IMG/VR virus record: IMGVR_UViG_3300046749_000115 | Location: 1 to 22,178 of that record | Length of the DNA: 22,178 bases | Source of the DNA: a virus | Reading direction: 5' to 3' (one strand) | In this document: piece after piece, positions 21,826 to 22,178 of the stretch | Layout: each line of letters opens with the position of its first letter | Position numbering within the stretch: position 1 is the stretch's first letter | The notes under the pieces: model-generated | Seen by the model: the letters and a program-made list of their open reading frames with translations, nothing else | Told to the model about the DNA's origin: nothing | Database searches by the model: none | Program-made: the position numbers and the translations under genes

Positions 21826-22178
21826 ATGTCAGAAGAAATAAAGCAAGAAGGTGAATTTAAAGTTAAAAAACCTTCTAAACCTAAAAACTTAGGTAAAACA
21901 GAAAATGTAACTAAAGTAGAAATACCAAGCAGTCAAGGCGAGGTAAATCAAGATGTTACAAAGGTAGAAATTAAAACTGAAGAAAATGCCGTTCAAGAGC
22001 AAAGCGCAGATGCAAGCGATGATACTGTCAGACAACCCGAAGACAGTGGCTACAGCAAAGAAGTGGTTGAAGAAATACGGACCACCGAATCAAATGAAGA
22101 GTCCCCTATCTCTGTTATTGAAGAGGTATCAGAAGAAGAATCAAAACCCACTGAAGAGGTAAAAGAAGTTAAACAAGA
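21826..22178 (+). CDS. Acidic scaffold-like protein, N-terminal part (cut by window end)
   Basis: An open frame starts at ATG 21826 (MSEEIKQEGEFKVKKPSKPK) and runs to the window edge, 117 codons plus two bases, with no stop. The sequence is highly charged and Glu/Val/Ser-rich with no globular motif; TKVEI appears twice, at residues 29-33 and 45-49. Acidic, disordered proteins right after the portal are commonly prohead scaffold or capsid-assembly factors, which is my best guess. A 31-base A/T-only stretch (apart from one C) separates it from the portal. The true length and C-terminus are not visible. Confidence 0.6.
   Translation, partial: MSEEIKQEGEFKVKKPSKPKNLGKTENVTKVEIPSSQGEVNQDVTKVEIKTEENAVQEQSADASDDTVRQPEDSGYSKEVVEEIRTTESNEESPISVIEEVSEEESKPTEEVKEVKQ

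Overview
The window is a run of virion-structure genes from a tailed double-stranded DNA phage. All 27 genes I can support lie on the + strand and most junctions abut or overlap. The terminase large subunit, portal, tail-fibre proteins and a 3TM-type holin establish this. The likely host is a (probably marine) member of the Bacteroidota. This rests on low G+C, A-rich leaders with no clear Shine-Dalgarno sequence, and fibre motifs (DGYLSSTDW, NLYYTDARV, LDVNG, C-terminal LYIIV) that I associate with phages of that phylum. The host call is inference; there are no tRNAs or host genes to confirm it.

Layout. Bases 1-830 are non-coding: a very T-rich tract with a three-copy degenerate repeat (1-560), then a region with three successive hairpins (561-830). 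Bases 831-8673 hold five fibre or receptor-binding-type proteins, one with a C-type-lectin-like (Fib_succ_major-type) domain. Bases 8680-9316 hold two small unknown genes. A GC-rich, foldable intergenic stretch (9317-9445) precedes a complete phage groEL, followed by an overlapping groES (10986-11249) and a small winged-helix-like gene. Bases 11691-15401 hold eight mostly unrecognised small proteins, probably virion or assembly factors. They include a HExxH metallopeptidase-like protein, a 51-aa cysteine-motif protein and several proteins sharing an SP-x-K-like motif. Then come a holin (15402), a coiled-coil protein, a small beta-type protein, a 201-aa protein that reads as two tandem GroES-like barrels (16323), a candidate small terminase (16873), the large terminase (17148), a long portal protein (19374) and the start of an acidic, scaffold-like protein cut by the window end (21826).

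How it fits together. Terminase, portal and the acidic protein form the DNA-packaging and procapsid module. The fibres provide host recognition and the holin provides exit timing. GroEL, GroES and the tandem GroES-like protein suggest that this phage brings its own folding machine for virion proteins. The most interesting parts are this chaperonin set (order groEL then groES, the reverse of the bacterial groESL operon), the structured leader in front of it, and the repeat-bearing T-rich region at the left end.
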